DNA from: JAVKDP01 sp040222185
GTDB taxonomy: Bacteria > Bacteroidota > Rhodothermia > Balneolales > Balneolaceae
Direction: 5' to 3'
Length of the DNA: 53,221 bases
Assembly: GCA_040222185.1 (NCBI GenBank)
Contig: JAVKDP010000056.1
Span: forward strand, 1 to 53,221
Part shown: piece by piece, positions 16,612 through 25,482 of the stretch
Layout of the letters: the number at the start of each line of letters is the position of its first letter
Position numbering within the stretch: position 1 is the first letter of the stretch
Program-made: the position numbers and the translations under genes
The notes under the pieces: generated by a model
What the model was told of the DNA's origin: nothing
The model's input: the letters and a program-made list of their open reading frames with translations, nothing else
The model's database searches: none

Positions 16612-17799
16612 GTGAATGTCTTGCTAGTTATTGAAGGAACTTACCCCTGGTACAGAGGTGGAGTAAGTGAATGGATTTACCAATACATTCGAAATTGTTC
16701 AAATTTCAAATTTGACATTGTACAAATTGCTACGGACGAGTTTTTCGGGTTAAATCCAGAGAATGCCCTTTACCCATTACCTGAAAATATTAATCGATTT
16801 ATACGAATCCCACCTCCTGAAATGGAAATTGACTGGGTGGAGGCATCAGGCAAGTGGTGGGCAAGTGTAAAAAGCGAGTATCAAAAACTAACATCTGATT
16901 ATGACATTGTTCATGTTACAAATACTGGTTTTGCCGGATGGCTGGGCATTAAGCTTTCTCAAAGTCTTAATCTCCCGCTAGTACTAACAGAACATGCTAT
17001 TTATTGGCTGGAGGTGCAAAAAGGAGCCGTTGCATTAGAATGTGGGTACAAAATTCCTGATCACGAAGATGGAAAGGAACAGGTTGTTCGTACCTTCAAA
17101 GAAATTGCACGCGATGTATATGAGCAGTCTAGCCAGGTAATAACTGTATCAGAGTGCAATATTGAATTGCAGGAACAGCTCGGTGGTAAAAATATAAAGT
17201 ATATCCCTAATGGAATTCCTCGAAGTTGGTTGAATTATAATAAGGTGTCTGGAGAAGAAATGGTTTTGGGATGGGTGGGAAGATGCGCCGAAATGAAAAA
17301 TCCACTACAGTTTTTTGAATTCGTGAGGCTTGCAAATGAACTTGGCATTAATGCAAAATTCTTGATGCTTTTAAGTGACGCTAATGAAAAGGAATTGGAA
17401 AAACAGGTTAAAAAAATGGCTAAGGGCTTTCCCTCAGTCACTTTGGTTTGGAACCAGCCATCTAAAGAGTATTACCACTTAATGGATTTTTTATTCATTA
17501 CCAGTCATAATGAATCTCAACCACTGGTGATGTTTGAAGCCTTATCAAAAAAAGTACTTCCCGTTGGCAGAATAGTTGGGGATTTGACAGAGAGATACGG
17601 TCTTGTATTCGGTTCAGATACAACTGATGAAGAGATATTACAGGCTGTTATGAAGCTATGGCTCAACAAAACTGAATATTCCTCTTATTTAAATACCCGT
17701 TTTAAAACTGTAGAAGAGGCACATACATGGGAGAACATTTTTGCTATATATGAACACCTTTTCAGAGAAATATCCAACACTAATTTAGTAGTCAATTAA
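16612..17799 (+). CDS. PelF-like GT4 glycosyltransferase (second, shorter copy)
   Basis: The 395-residue GT-B enzyme has an N-terminal motif IEGTYPWYRGGVSEW, equivalent to the TEGSYPFSGGGVSTW of the adjacent PelF, so the two are related. The C-terminal GT4 donor-binding site has the E-x7-E pattern in NESQPLVMFEAL. It lacks about 130 residues found in PelF. GT4 enzymes of this kind transfer a sugar from a nucleotide donor in the cytoplasm. It starts with GTG after a good Shine-Dalgarno (TAGGAG, 5 bases away), and its stop codon abuts the pelF ATG. Two PelF-type enzymes in one locus are unusual; they may prime and extend, or add two different sugars. Confidence 0.88.
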   Translation: MNVLLVIEGTYPWYRGGVSEWIYQYIRNCSNFKFDIVQIATDEFFGLNPENALYPLPENINRFIRIPPPEMEIDWVEASGKWWASVKSEYQKLTSDYDIVHVTNTGFAGWLGIKLSQSLNLPLVLTEHAIYWLEVQKGAVALECGYKIPDHEDGKEQVVRTFKEIARDVYEQSSQVITVSECNIELQEQLGGKNIKYIPNGIPRSWLNYNKVSGEEMVLGWVGRCAEMKNPLQFFEFVRLANELGINAKFLMLLSDANEKELEKQVKKMAKGFPSVTLVWNQPSKEYYHLMDFLFITSHNESQPLVMFEALSKKVLPVGRIVGDLTERYGLVFGSDTTDEEILQAVMKLWLNKTEYSSYLNTRFKTVEEAHTWENIFAIYEHLFREISNTNLVVN

Positions 17800-19383
17800 A
17801 TGGCAAAGAAAAAGCCCATAGTGCTTTTTGGGACAGAAGGTTCTTATCCATTCAGTGGAGGAGGAGTTTCTACATGGGCGCATATCCTTTGTTCCGAGCT
17901 TGCCGAAAAAATAGACTTCTACATTTTTACTATTACTGGAAATCCTTTTGTAGAAAGTAGGTACAAGTTAACTGATAATGTCAAAAGGATAATCCATGTT
18001 CCACTTTGGGGGGTTGAGGAACCCGTTGAGTACTATGACGACGAAAAACCTTTTTCATATCAAATAGCTAAAAAAGCCCGAACAACTCCGGAAGTTGTAA
18101 AGCGTTTATACATGCCTCTGTTCAGGGACTTTATAAATATATTATTTGACCCTTTTCAAGATCCCAGGAGGATTGGAGAAATAATTTACGGGATGTGGAA
18201 ATACTTTGACTTATACGACTATAAGTTAACGATGAGAGAACCAGGGTTATGGATCGAGTTTAAGTCAGCTCTTATGAATGAATACAAAGACACAGATCAT
18301 ACTTTTGGAGATGAGCCTAAAGTTTTTGATGTGACGTTTGGCATGCGTTGGTTGTACCATTTTTTGATGCCTTTAGCTTCACCTATTCCCGAAGAAGTAG
18401 ATATTACACATTCAACACTTGCTGGCTTTCCTGCTTTGGTAGCCATAGCAGCCAAATATGAATATGGAACACCAAGTATTGTAACTGATCATGGGGTTTA
18501 TATCAGAGAAAGACTTATTAATGTTGGTAGGGCAGATATGCCTTTTTTCTCCAAGAAACTCCTTGTTAATCTTGCAACAATGGTAACACGAGCTGTTTAC
18601 TTTAATTCAGATCAGATATCGCCGGTAACCACAGCCAATAAGAAATGGGAGTTAAAATTTGAAGCACCGGAAAGTAGCATAGCTCCAATTTATAATGGGG
18701 TAGATACAGATATTTTTAAACCAACTTCGAAGCCAAGCCATACAGCTGATAAACCTACTGTTATAGCAGTAGCCCAGGTCTTCGCACTCAAAGATATTGA
18801 GACGATGATACGTACTTGCGATATCGTGAGAAAAGAGATTCCTGATGTCCAATTTATCGTGTATGGGAGTTTGGATGTTGACCCTGAATACGTTCAAATG
18901 TGCAGAGACCTTATTAAGGAACTGGGTGTTGATGATTATTTCAAATTTGGAGGATTTCATAATCAACCAAGTATGATTTTCAATGAGGGAGATATCTCTA
19001 TTCTAACTTCCATTTCAGAAGGTTTTCCATATACAGTAATCGAATCAATGAGCTGTGGACGACCCGTTGTTGCAACGGATGTAGGTGGTATAAAAGATGC
19101 ATTAGAAGGATGTGGGATATTGTGTAAACCAAGATATCCACAGGGAATTGCAGACGGAGTTATTAAACTGTTGACGGATACCAACTTGCGTTTAGAATTG
19201 GGAAAAAAAGCTCGCGAAAAAGTGTTAATCAATTTTACTACTGAAAAGTCAGTAGACGCTTACTATGAAGCATATAACAAGTTGTTGGAAAAGCCGAAAA
19301 TCCCACTAAAGGACCAGATTCAAGAGAAATCTGTATTGGCCTTATTAGAAGAAATGAAGGAGGTCAATGAGCAAACAGCCTGA
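17800..19383 (+). CDS. pelF: Pel polysaccharide synthase-type glycosyltransferase PelF
   Basis: This 527-residue GT4-family enzyme is comparable to PelF of Pseudomonas aeruginosa (about 507). The N-terminal acceptor half has FGTEGSYPFSGGGVSTWAH and a long insertion with a conserved HSTLAGFPALVAIAAKY. The donor half has PIYNGVDTDIF, then FHNQPSMIFNEGDISILTS and the E-x7-E motif in EGFPYTVIESMSCG followed by RPVVATDVGG. PelF polymerises N-acetyl-galactosamine/glucosamine-type Pel from UDP sugars at the cytoplasmic face. Its start abuts the previous stop, and its end overlaps pelG by 17 bases, so these three genes are translationally coupled. Confidence 0.9.
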   Translation: MAKKKPIVLFGTEGSYPFSGGGVSTWAHILCSELAEKIDFYIFTITGNPFVESRYKLTDNVKRIIHVPLWGVEEPVEYYDDEKPFSYQIAKKARTTPEVVKRLYMPLFRDFINILFDPFQDPRRIGEIIYGMWKYFDLYDYKLTMREPGLWIEFKSALMNEYKDTDHTFGDEPKVFDVTFGMRWLYHFLMPLASPIPEEVDITHSTLAGFPALVAIAAKYEYGTPSIVTDHGVYIRERLINVGRADMPFFSKKLLVNLATMVTRAVYFNSDQISPVTTANKKWELKFEAPESSIAPIYNGVDTDIFKPTSKPSHTADKPTVIAVAQVFALKDIETMIRTCDIVRKEIPDVQFIVYGSLDVDPEYVQMCRDLIKELGVDDYFKFGGFHNQPSMIFNEGDISILTSISEGFPYTVIESMSCGRPVVATDVGGIKDALEGCGILCKPRYPQGIADGVIKLLTDTNLRLELGKKAREKVLINFTTEKSVDAYYEAYNKLLEKPKIPLKDQIQEKSVLALLEEMKEVNEQTA

Positions 19384-20992
19384 AATAGAAACTCAAAACC
19401 CATCTTTCGAAACGATAAAAGCCGAATTGGTTGATACCGTGTATAAATTGATTGGTAATCCAATAAGCAGTTGGGCTGTTGCTGCTACTATAGAGTCGTT
19501 GGGAATAAGAGATATTGATGCCAAGACTGATTATGGTTATGAAGACGTTTTTGCTTTAGCAGAGTATGTCTATGAGCAGGTTATTCTTAAGGTCAATGAA
19601 GAGAAAATAGATAAAGAAGAGAAAGTGAAGTTGGGTGACTTCAAAGTCACCATGAAGTTGTTCTTCAAGCATTACTCTGAAGGCCTTGTATTCACAATGC
19701 CTATGCTTTCTCAAATTGTTTCTGTTTTGATTTTCGAATATGCACTTTGGGCCTGGCTCGGTTTTAATGTAGCCCAGGCCACTGTTATTGCTTTGGGCAC
19801 AATATCAGCATTTATAGTTACAGGTGGTTTCATTCAAATTATGGGCCGGTTTATTTCAAAGTATACCGGTGAAGGCAATTTCTATTTAGCAAGGGAGGCG
19901 ATATATAAAGTTTTAAAAGTTGCTGTACCTACCGTTATTGCTTTTGTAATCCTGACGTTCCTTCTTAATTCCGTTCTTCCATTCTATCCGATGAGAATGA
20001 TTGTTCTCTCATTGATATATATGGTATTGATTTCAGCTTTTTTATTAGTAGCTGCAATTCTTTTTGGTTCTGAACAACGTTCTATGATACTCTTTTCGAT
20101 AGTATTTGGAACAGCTGTTGTTGTGGTTTTAATGAAATACTTAAGCCTTGGGGTCTATTTATCTCAGTGGATAGGTATTCTTACTTCAACTTTAGTAATG
20201 GGTCTTTATACTTCATTGTACTATCGCGTAAAGATTAGCTCGTTAAAGCAAGAGCTAATCAAGCAAACACTACCTGGAAAAGAGGTAAGCTATTACAATA
20301 GTTATCGCTTTTTTATCTACGGGTTTTGTTATTTCTCATTTCTGTTTGTAGATCGGATACTTGCATGGTCAGCTGGAACTCCGCCACCTGCCTATATTAT
20401 CTGGTTTAATACTCCATATGAGCTTGGAATGGATTGGGCGCTTATCACTTTCGTGATTACGATTGCTATGCTCGAATTTAGCATACATGCGTTTTCAAGA
20501 TTTATCATACCTGCACAAAAGAAGGTCTCAGCAAGTAATATGAAGTACTTTAATAGCTATTTCAGAAAATTCTATACTGCTCAGGTTGTACTGGTATTAC
20601 TGGTGAATGTAGTGTCCATTATAGTAACCTACTATGGGGTTATGAGTTTACAAGGGTTTGAAGATCGGATACCTGAGATTAGAGACTTCTTTGAAAACCC
20701 TATTACAACAAAAGTATTCTGGTTAGCCTCCTTCGGTTATATCTTCGTTGTAATCGGACTACTGAACTCACTTTTCTTTTTCACTTTAAACCGGCCGGAG
20801 TTTGTAATGTATTCCATGATTGGATCTTTGGTCGTGAATTGTATTGTAGGTTTCGTTTGTAGCAGAACCTTTGGGTTTGAATACGCTACAATCGGACTAA
20901 TAGTAGGAGCAATTACCTTCGCTGTTTCTACTGGTTTAATTGCACGTAGGTTTTTTAAACATTTGGATTATTTTTATTACTCTGCATATTGA
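19367..20992 (+). CDS. pelG: PelG-type polysaccharide exporter with N-terminal extension
   Basis: The 541-residue inner-membrane protein resembles PelG, a MATE-like flippase partner that moves nascent Pel across the inner membrane. After the cytoplasmic extension about 12 helices follow. PelG-type motifs include FIVTGGFIQIMGRFISKYTG and the periplasmic turn near residue 340 (LAWSAGTPPPAYI). Pseudomonas PelG is about 456 residues. The extra ~100 residues at the N-terminus are helical and soluble (ISSWAVAATIESLGIRDID, FALAEYVYEQVI). The ATG overlaps the end of pelF; a perfect AGGAGGT lies only 2 bases before it, which is unusually close. The next gene starts 8 bases after the stop. Confidence 0.88.
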   Translation: MSKQPEIETQNPSFETIKAELVDTVYKLIGNPISSWAVAATIESLGIRDIDAKTDYGYEDVFALAEYVYEQVILKVNEEKIDKEEKVKLGDFKVTMKLFFKHYSEGLVFTMPMLSQIVSVLIFEYALWAWLGFNVAQATVIALGTISAFIVTGGFIQIMGRFISKYTGEGNFYLAREAIYKVLKVAVPTVIAFVILTFLLNSVLPFYPMRMIVLSLIYMVLISAFLLVAAILFGSEQRSMILFSIVFGTAVVVVLMKYLSLGVYLSQWIGILTSTLVMGLYTSLYYRVKISSLKQELIKQTLPGKEVSYYNSYRFFIYGFCYFSFLFVDRILAWSAGTPPPAYIIWFNTPYELGMDWALITFVITIAMLEFSIHAFSRFIIPAQKKVSASNMKYFNSYFRKFYTAQVVLVLLVNVVSIIVTYYGVMSLQGFEDRIPEIRDFFENPITTKVFWLASFGYIFVVIGLLNSLFFFTLNRPEFVMYSMIGSLVVNCIVGFVCSRTFGFEYATIGLIVGAITFAVSTGLIARRFFKHLDYFYYSAY

Positions 20993-21000
20993 GGTACATA

Positions 21001-22590
21001 ATGATTAAGGACGTAAAAACATACTTAAATACCGTTGGACAGAGAATCTCAAAAGCATTTTCTGTTGAGGAGTTTGATACTGAGTCAGAACTTGAGTTTT
21101 GGTCCTTATCCGCTGAGCATATGTCCAGGAAAGAACCACCTACTTTTAAAAGTATTGTGGAATGGATTGATATTCTTTACAAAGCCCCGGTTCATATCGT
21201 CTATAAAAAGGTAGATGATGACCTGGTACTCTTTAAAAGAAGTGTTAATCCGAAGAATATAATTAAACAGAATAAAGAGAGTGACGAGCAGGCAGAACTT
21301 ACAGATGTAGAAAAAAAGGTGATTAACGATTTTGAGCAGCAAGTTCAAAACCTTCAAAACAAGAAGAAATGGTATCCTGAGTTTCAAGAACACGGAGTTT
21401 CTTTACATTCCGTTGGTAGTTGTGAACATATACCTATTTACAGAAAGAACGGAGAAATTTGGGGAGTTTATATCGTTGGTCCGCACACAAAATGCCCAGA
21501 AGTAATAACTCCAAAGCTCTCTATCGTTGGAAGACTGCTTTCGATCTGGTTAATTCGATTAGAAAAAGAAGAAGACGGAACCAAGAAAGACTACCAGGTC
21601 AAAATGGAGGAAATTGTTTCCGAGTTAGGTTCCGGAGCTCTTAACACGGAAGCAATTTCAGGATTATTCCTGAGATACTTCTTACATGCCAACAAGAACG
21701 AGTCTGGCGGAGTATTCCAGTCATCAGAAGGAGGGAATAGCCCGGTAAGCGTAATTGGACTTACTGATGAACAAGTAACTTTTGTTAATAAAAGTGATCA
21801 GAATACACTTATAAAATCTGGTAACAAGAATGACATATTAGGTGCTTTTGATATGTATCCATTTAAGGGTGAAGGATCAGAAGGCTTTTTTATTATGCTC
21901 CAGTCTGATACCAATCAGGATGTAAGTACGAATCATCTTGCAGTAGAAATCCAGAGTTTATTTGGAAGGCTTTTCGACTTCAAAAATTTAAACTCTTCCT
22001 TTTCAGAGAGCCTGATAGAATCTTATTATTTCATGTTAAGAGCTTTTGAAATGAAGAGGGAAAAAACTCAGTTCCATACTCCAAGGCTAATGGCCTTTGT
22101 TGAAAAGTTTGCGATGGTGTTTGGGCTTGAAGAAGGAGAGACCGAGATCATAATGAAGACAGCCAAACTTCATGATATTGGGTATGTAGGTGCTCTTAGT
22201 GTCGAAACTGAACAAAGTATTGGCTCTGAACTGAACCATCCCCTAACAGGCTATAAACTGATTGATCAACTGCCAATTCACGATGATATAAAGAAAGGCC
22301 TACTTACGCATCACGAATGGGTAAATGGGGAAGGAACCCCATTCGGTATTGGTGCAGATGAAATCCAGTGGACTGGTAAAATCATCGGGATTTTTGAATT
22401 TATAGTCGATTTTATTGAAACTAACATAAACGATACCAGCAAGAGCGACGAAGAGTGGATTGAGCAATTATCAAAAAGTATCATAGAGCGCGCTGACAAG
22501 CAGTTCGACATGGTTATTGTTCCTACAGTTATACAATTGATACAGATGTTAGGATGGCAGAATTGCTGCAAACTAGGGGTTGACGTTTAG
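21001..22590 (+). CDS. GAF-like plus HD-GYP-like protein in the pel-like operon
   Basis: The 530-residue cytoplasmic protein has two apparent ligand-sensing modules (about residues 20-190, with NGEIWGVYIVGPH typical of a GAF strand, and 205-330). An HD-type phosphohydrolase domain follows (340-520). Visible HD-GYP elements are H391-D392 in KLHDIGYVG, H413 in NHPLTGYKL, and H437-H438 in THHEWVNGEGTPFGI. The diagnostic GYP triplet reads GTP here, so it may be a degenerate cyclic-di-GMP phosphodiesterase or receptor. It sits where Pseudomonas would place the c-di-GMP receptor PelD, but it has no membrane segment or GGDEF domain. The ATG at 21001 is preferred over TTG 20989 because GAGGT lies 5 bases upstream. 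Confidence 0.82.
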   Translation: MIKDVKTYLNTVGQRISKAFSVEEFDTESELEFWSLSAEHMSRKEPPTFKSIVEWIDILYKAPVHIVYKKVDDDLVLFKRSVNPKNIIKQNKESDEQAELTDVEKKVINDFEQQVQNLQNKKKWYPEFQEHGVSLHSVGSCEHIPIYRKNGEIWGVYIVGPHTKCPEVITPKLSIVGRLLSIWLIRLEKEEDGTKKDYQVKMEEIVSELGSGALNTEAISGLFLRYFLHANKNESGGVFQSSEGGNSPVSVIGLTDEQVTFVNKSDQNTLIKSGNKNDILGAFDMYPFKGEGSEGFFIMLQSDTNQDVSTNHLAVEIQSLFGRLFDFKNLNSSFSESLIESYYFMLRAFEMKREKTQFHTPRLMAFVEKFAMVFGLEEGETEIIMKTAKLHDIGYVGALSVETEQSIGSELNHPLTGYKLIDQLPIHDDIKKGLLTHHEWVNGEGTPFGIGADEIQWTGKIIGIFEFIVDFIETNINDTSKSDEEWIEQLSKSIIERADKQFDMVIVPTVIQLIQMLGWQNCCKLGVDV

Positions 22591-22592
22591 TC

Positions 22593-23447
22593 GTGAAGAG
22601 ATTCATCTTTTTTGGTTCCATTACCATGCTTTTATTCCAATGTAAACCTATAAATACCCTTGAGAGAAACTCTCTTGTAAATAGCACACCGTTTGGTGTG
22701 TGTTATGCTAAGGTTACTCCTCAGCAAGTTTCTGAATATGAAATGGTAGTAATTGAACCTGACTTTTTCTCTAAACCGGAAATGGATGCGCTTAAAGCTA
22801 CCGGAACAAAAATCATAGCATATACAACACTGGGTGAAATAGATCCGAACAGATGGTATTTCCCAATGATGGAAGCCAGGGGTTTTATTGGCATCAATCA
22901 GAATTGGGGGAGTTCCTATGTAGATCTTTCTGACTCGGTAAATAGATCCATAATACTAGATAAGGTTATCCCTGAAATTATAGTTAAAGGTGTTGATGGT
23001 ATCTTTTTGGATACTATAGATGCAGTGGCTCCATATACAGAAAGGTCTTATTTAGAACCTTATATGGTTGAATTGATTAAGGAGATCAGGATCAGGTACC
23101 CTGAACTTATCATTATTCAGAATGCGGGCCTGTTTTTACTGGATGAGACAAATTCTTTTGTTGATGCAGTTCTTGTTGAGAGTATAGCGTCAGGATATGA
23201 TTTTGAAAACCAGGAGTATTTAATCAGAGATTTAGCAGCATTCAACTCAAGAACGGAAATGTTACTGAGTGTAACTGATGAGTATGACCTGCCTGTTTTT
23301 CTAATTGATTTTTCAAATTCTAATGAGGGAACTTCAGAGATAAGACAGAGGCTGGATGGTTTGGGCTATCCTTACTTCATAAGTAATATAAGTCTTACAG
23401 AGCTCCCAGAAGATCCAAAATTGGTTTCAAATAAGGTGGAGAAATAA
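22593..23447 (+). CDS. PelA-type glycoside hydrolase lipoprotein (GH114/GH166-like)
   Basis: The 284-residue protein starts with a short lipoprotein-like signal (IFFGSITMLLFQC, Cys17). A TIM-barrel hydrolase domain follows. It resembles endo-alpha-1,4-polygalactosaminidases and the N-terminal hydrolase of PelA: PFGVCYAKVTPQQVSEYEMV, EPDFFS, TKIIAYTTLGEIDPNR, GVDGIFLDTIDA and VDAVLVESIASGYDF. The acidic residues in these strands are candidate catalytic groups. In Pseudomonas this domain is part of the large PelA protein; here it is a separate gene. It would trim or release Pel-like polymer in the periplasm. The start is GTG, 2 bases after the previous stop; a membrane-protein gene follows 4 bases later. 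Confidence 0.85.
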   Translation: MKRFIFFGSITMLLFQCKPINTLERNSLVNSTPFGVCYAKVTPQQVSEYEMVVIEPDFFSKPEMDALKATGTKIIAYTTLGEIDPNRWYFPMMEARGFIGINQNWGSSYVDLSDSVNRSIILDKVIPEIIVKGVDGIFLDTIDAVAPYTERSYLEPYMVELIKEIRIRYPELIIIQNAGLFLLDETNSFVDAVLVESIASGYDFENQEYLIRDLAAFNSRTEMLLSVTDEYDLPVFLIDFSNSNEGTSEIRQRLDGLGYPYFISNISLTELPEDPKLVSNKVEK

Positions 23448-23451
23448 GGTT

Positions 23452-25482
23452 ATGCTTTACTTTTTCCAATCCTTATTTGCAGTATTCAGGGTAGTATTAT
23501 GTTTTTATCTACTCTTTGGGGTATTGGCTCCATTCTTTTTACCACGGATCAAAAATGAGAAGATACTTGAAAAGCTGATTTACTCATGGGTTGGTTTGGG
23601 TGGCTTAATAATTGCTGATGTCCTGGTTCTTACAATTCTTGGTCTCTATGATTTCATTAGCCTTGTTTTTACTCTTTTTGTAATACCGCTTCTTCTTTAT
23701 GTGTCTTTAAATCTAAGCAAAGGACTTAGTTTTAGTCAGGTTTTTAAAAGGATCGAGCAGGGGATTGTTTCAAGACAGGTTAAGCTTTTAGAAACCTTCT
23801 CTTTCAGTTCAAAAAATTTAAAGTCTAAGTTCAATAAGCCAAATCTCTCCAGGGATATCATTTCGCCACAGGTAATAGCATTTGTAATTGCCTCTGTTGG
23901 TGCTATTATCAGGATTATTCCCGCACTCAGAAATTCTGCTCCATTTAGTAGATCCTGGTACTATGATTTAACTTCGGTGAAGGCGCTAAGTCTACAACAG
24001 TTTTTTGATGTTTTCCCAGAACCAAAAGGAATGCATGTTATCGTGCATGTTTTTAGTACGCTTACCCAGGTACCTCCTGAAATGATACTACATATTTTGG
24101 GAGCTCTTACCAGTTTCTTCCTGGCAATTTTGATCTATTGGATTATTGAGGTTATTACAGAGTCAAAAGTGCAGATAGCTTCTCTTTTTGGAATGGCAGT
24201 TTATGCACTAACACCTGCGTTGTTACTTCCGATTTCGTTAGATACTGAAGTTGAAGCAAACTCACTTTCCTTAGCGCTTTGTTTTGCTCTTCCTACATGC
24301 GTGTTCTATTTAAGGAGAATGAGAGGAGATGAAAAGTCGACATGGTTTTTTATTGGAATGGGGATAATAGCCACAGCACTTACAAATCTATTTGTATTTA
24401 TAATGGTGCTTTTCCCGGTTCTTTTCTTTGGTCTATTCACACTACCTGGTAAATTCTATTTTAAGAGGTTATTAACTGCACTATTTTATGTAATCCTGTT
24501 CTACATAGTTGCCTTAATACCATATACGATTGTGTGTATTATCAATGAAGTTGATCCATTCGTTTTTATTCAACAGCAGTTATTCAATACATTAATTTTT
24601 AGCTATTTCCCAAGGTTGATAACTGAGCTTGAAGTATTAAGTACGTTCTATATGTGGATCAGCTTTGCATTAATACTTGTTTGCGGGTTTAAAGTCTTTT
24701 ACCAGAAAGAGGAGAATAAGAAGGAGTTTGTATTCCTGATTTTTTTCGCTTTAGTGGCTTATACCTATACACCATACTTTCAATATTCATATATTTTCGT
24801 TGATCCGGATCAGTTAAACCCGTTTTATGCAGTAATTATTTGTTTCTTTTTAGGTATTGCTTTCAAAACTATATCCGGGGTATTAGCTCCTCTATTTAAA
24901 GAGAAGGTTGAGGTCAAGAGGTATGTTAATTATGGGTTAGCATTTACTTCCTTAATAGGCCTTATCATCATACAAAATGGTATTGTTGTGAGCAGAGTAC
25001 TTCCACAAACTTTGCCAAATGGTTTCTTCAATGCATATTACTCTATTGTGAATGAACGAATACCATACACGTATGCTACTGTAGGGCCAGAGATTGACAG
25101 GGAGTTAGCTCAGAATCGACATTATTTTATGAACTATGATTTCTTTCTGGACAATTATGGCACCATCGATTCCTTATATCAGGAATATTTGTTAGTTCCA
25201 AGAGCTGAAAGAGAAACCAAAGAAGTGCCACCAGCTAGTATCTTTCTTTTCCTGGAAAAACCACCATACTCTTTAATTGAGCAAGGTATTTTGTATGATG
25301 CTTTTGGAACTATGAGCGACATGCAACAATGGATATCCTCTTTCTCAGAATTGGAAGGAAGAACGATGGAAATATATTATGAAAGTGACGATGCCATTGT
25401 TTATGAGATCATAAACAGAGAAAGTGAATCAGACATTGGTAGCATATTAATGAATATTTGGGCAATCAAAGAAGATGGTTAG
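23452..25482 (+). CDS. Large polytopic membrane protein, GT-C-like, in the pel-like operon
   Basis: The 676-residue inner-membrane protein has about 13 helices. Three come first (about residues 5-90), then a charged cytoplasmic stretch, then a block from residue 140. The first large outside loop reads SAPFSRSWYYDLTSVKALSL followed by FDVFPEPKGMH, with acidic and aromatic residues where GT-C transferases carry their catalytic Asp. A soluble C-terminal domain of about 140 residues ends the protein. It has no close resemblance to PelD or PelE, whose places it may take. The reaction is unknown; a lipid-linked sugar transfer or a scaffold role are both possible. It overlaps the next gene by 8 bases, a sign of coupled expression. 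Confidence 0.72.
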   Translation: MLYFFQSLFAVFRVVLCFYLLFGVLAPFFLPRIKNEKILEKLIYSWVGLGGLIIADVLVLTILGLYDFISLVFTLFVIPLLLYVSLNLSKGLSFSQVFKRIEQGIVSRQVKLLETFSFSSKNLKSKFNKPNLSRDIISPQVIAFVIASVGAIIRIIPALRNSAPFSRSWYYDLTSVKALSLQQFFDVFPEPKGMHVIVHVFSTLTQVPPEMILHILGALTSFFLAILIYWIIEVITESKVQIASLFGMAVYALTPALLLPISLDTEVEANSLSLALCFALPTCVFYLRRMRGDEKSTWFFIGMGIIATALTNLFVFIMVLFPVLFFGLFTLPGKFYFKRLLTALFYVILFYIVALIPYTIVCIINEVDPFVFIQQQLFNTLIFSYFPRLITELEVLSTFYMWISFALILVCGFKVFYQKEENKKEFVFLIFFALVAYTYTPYFQYSYIFVDPDQLNPFYAVIICFFLGIAFKTISGVLAPLFKEKVEVKRYVNYGLAFTSLIGLIIIQNGIVVSRVLPQTLPNGFFNAYYSIVNERIPYTYATVGPEIDRELAQNRHYFMNYDFFLDNYGTIDSLYQEYLLVPRAERETKEVPPASIFLFLEKPPYSLIEQGILYDAFGTMSDMQQWISSFSELEGRTMEIYYESDDAIVYEIINRESESDIGSILMNIWAIKEDG

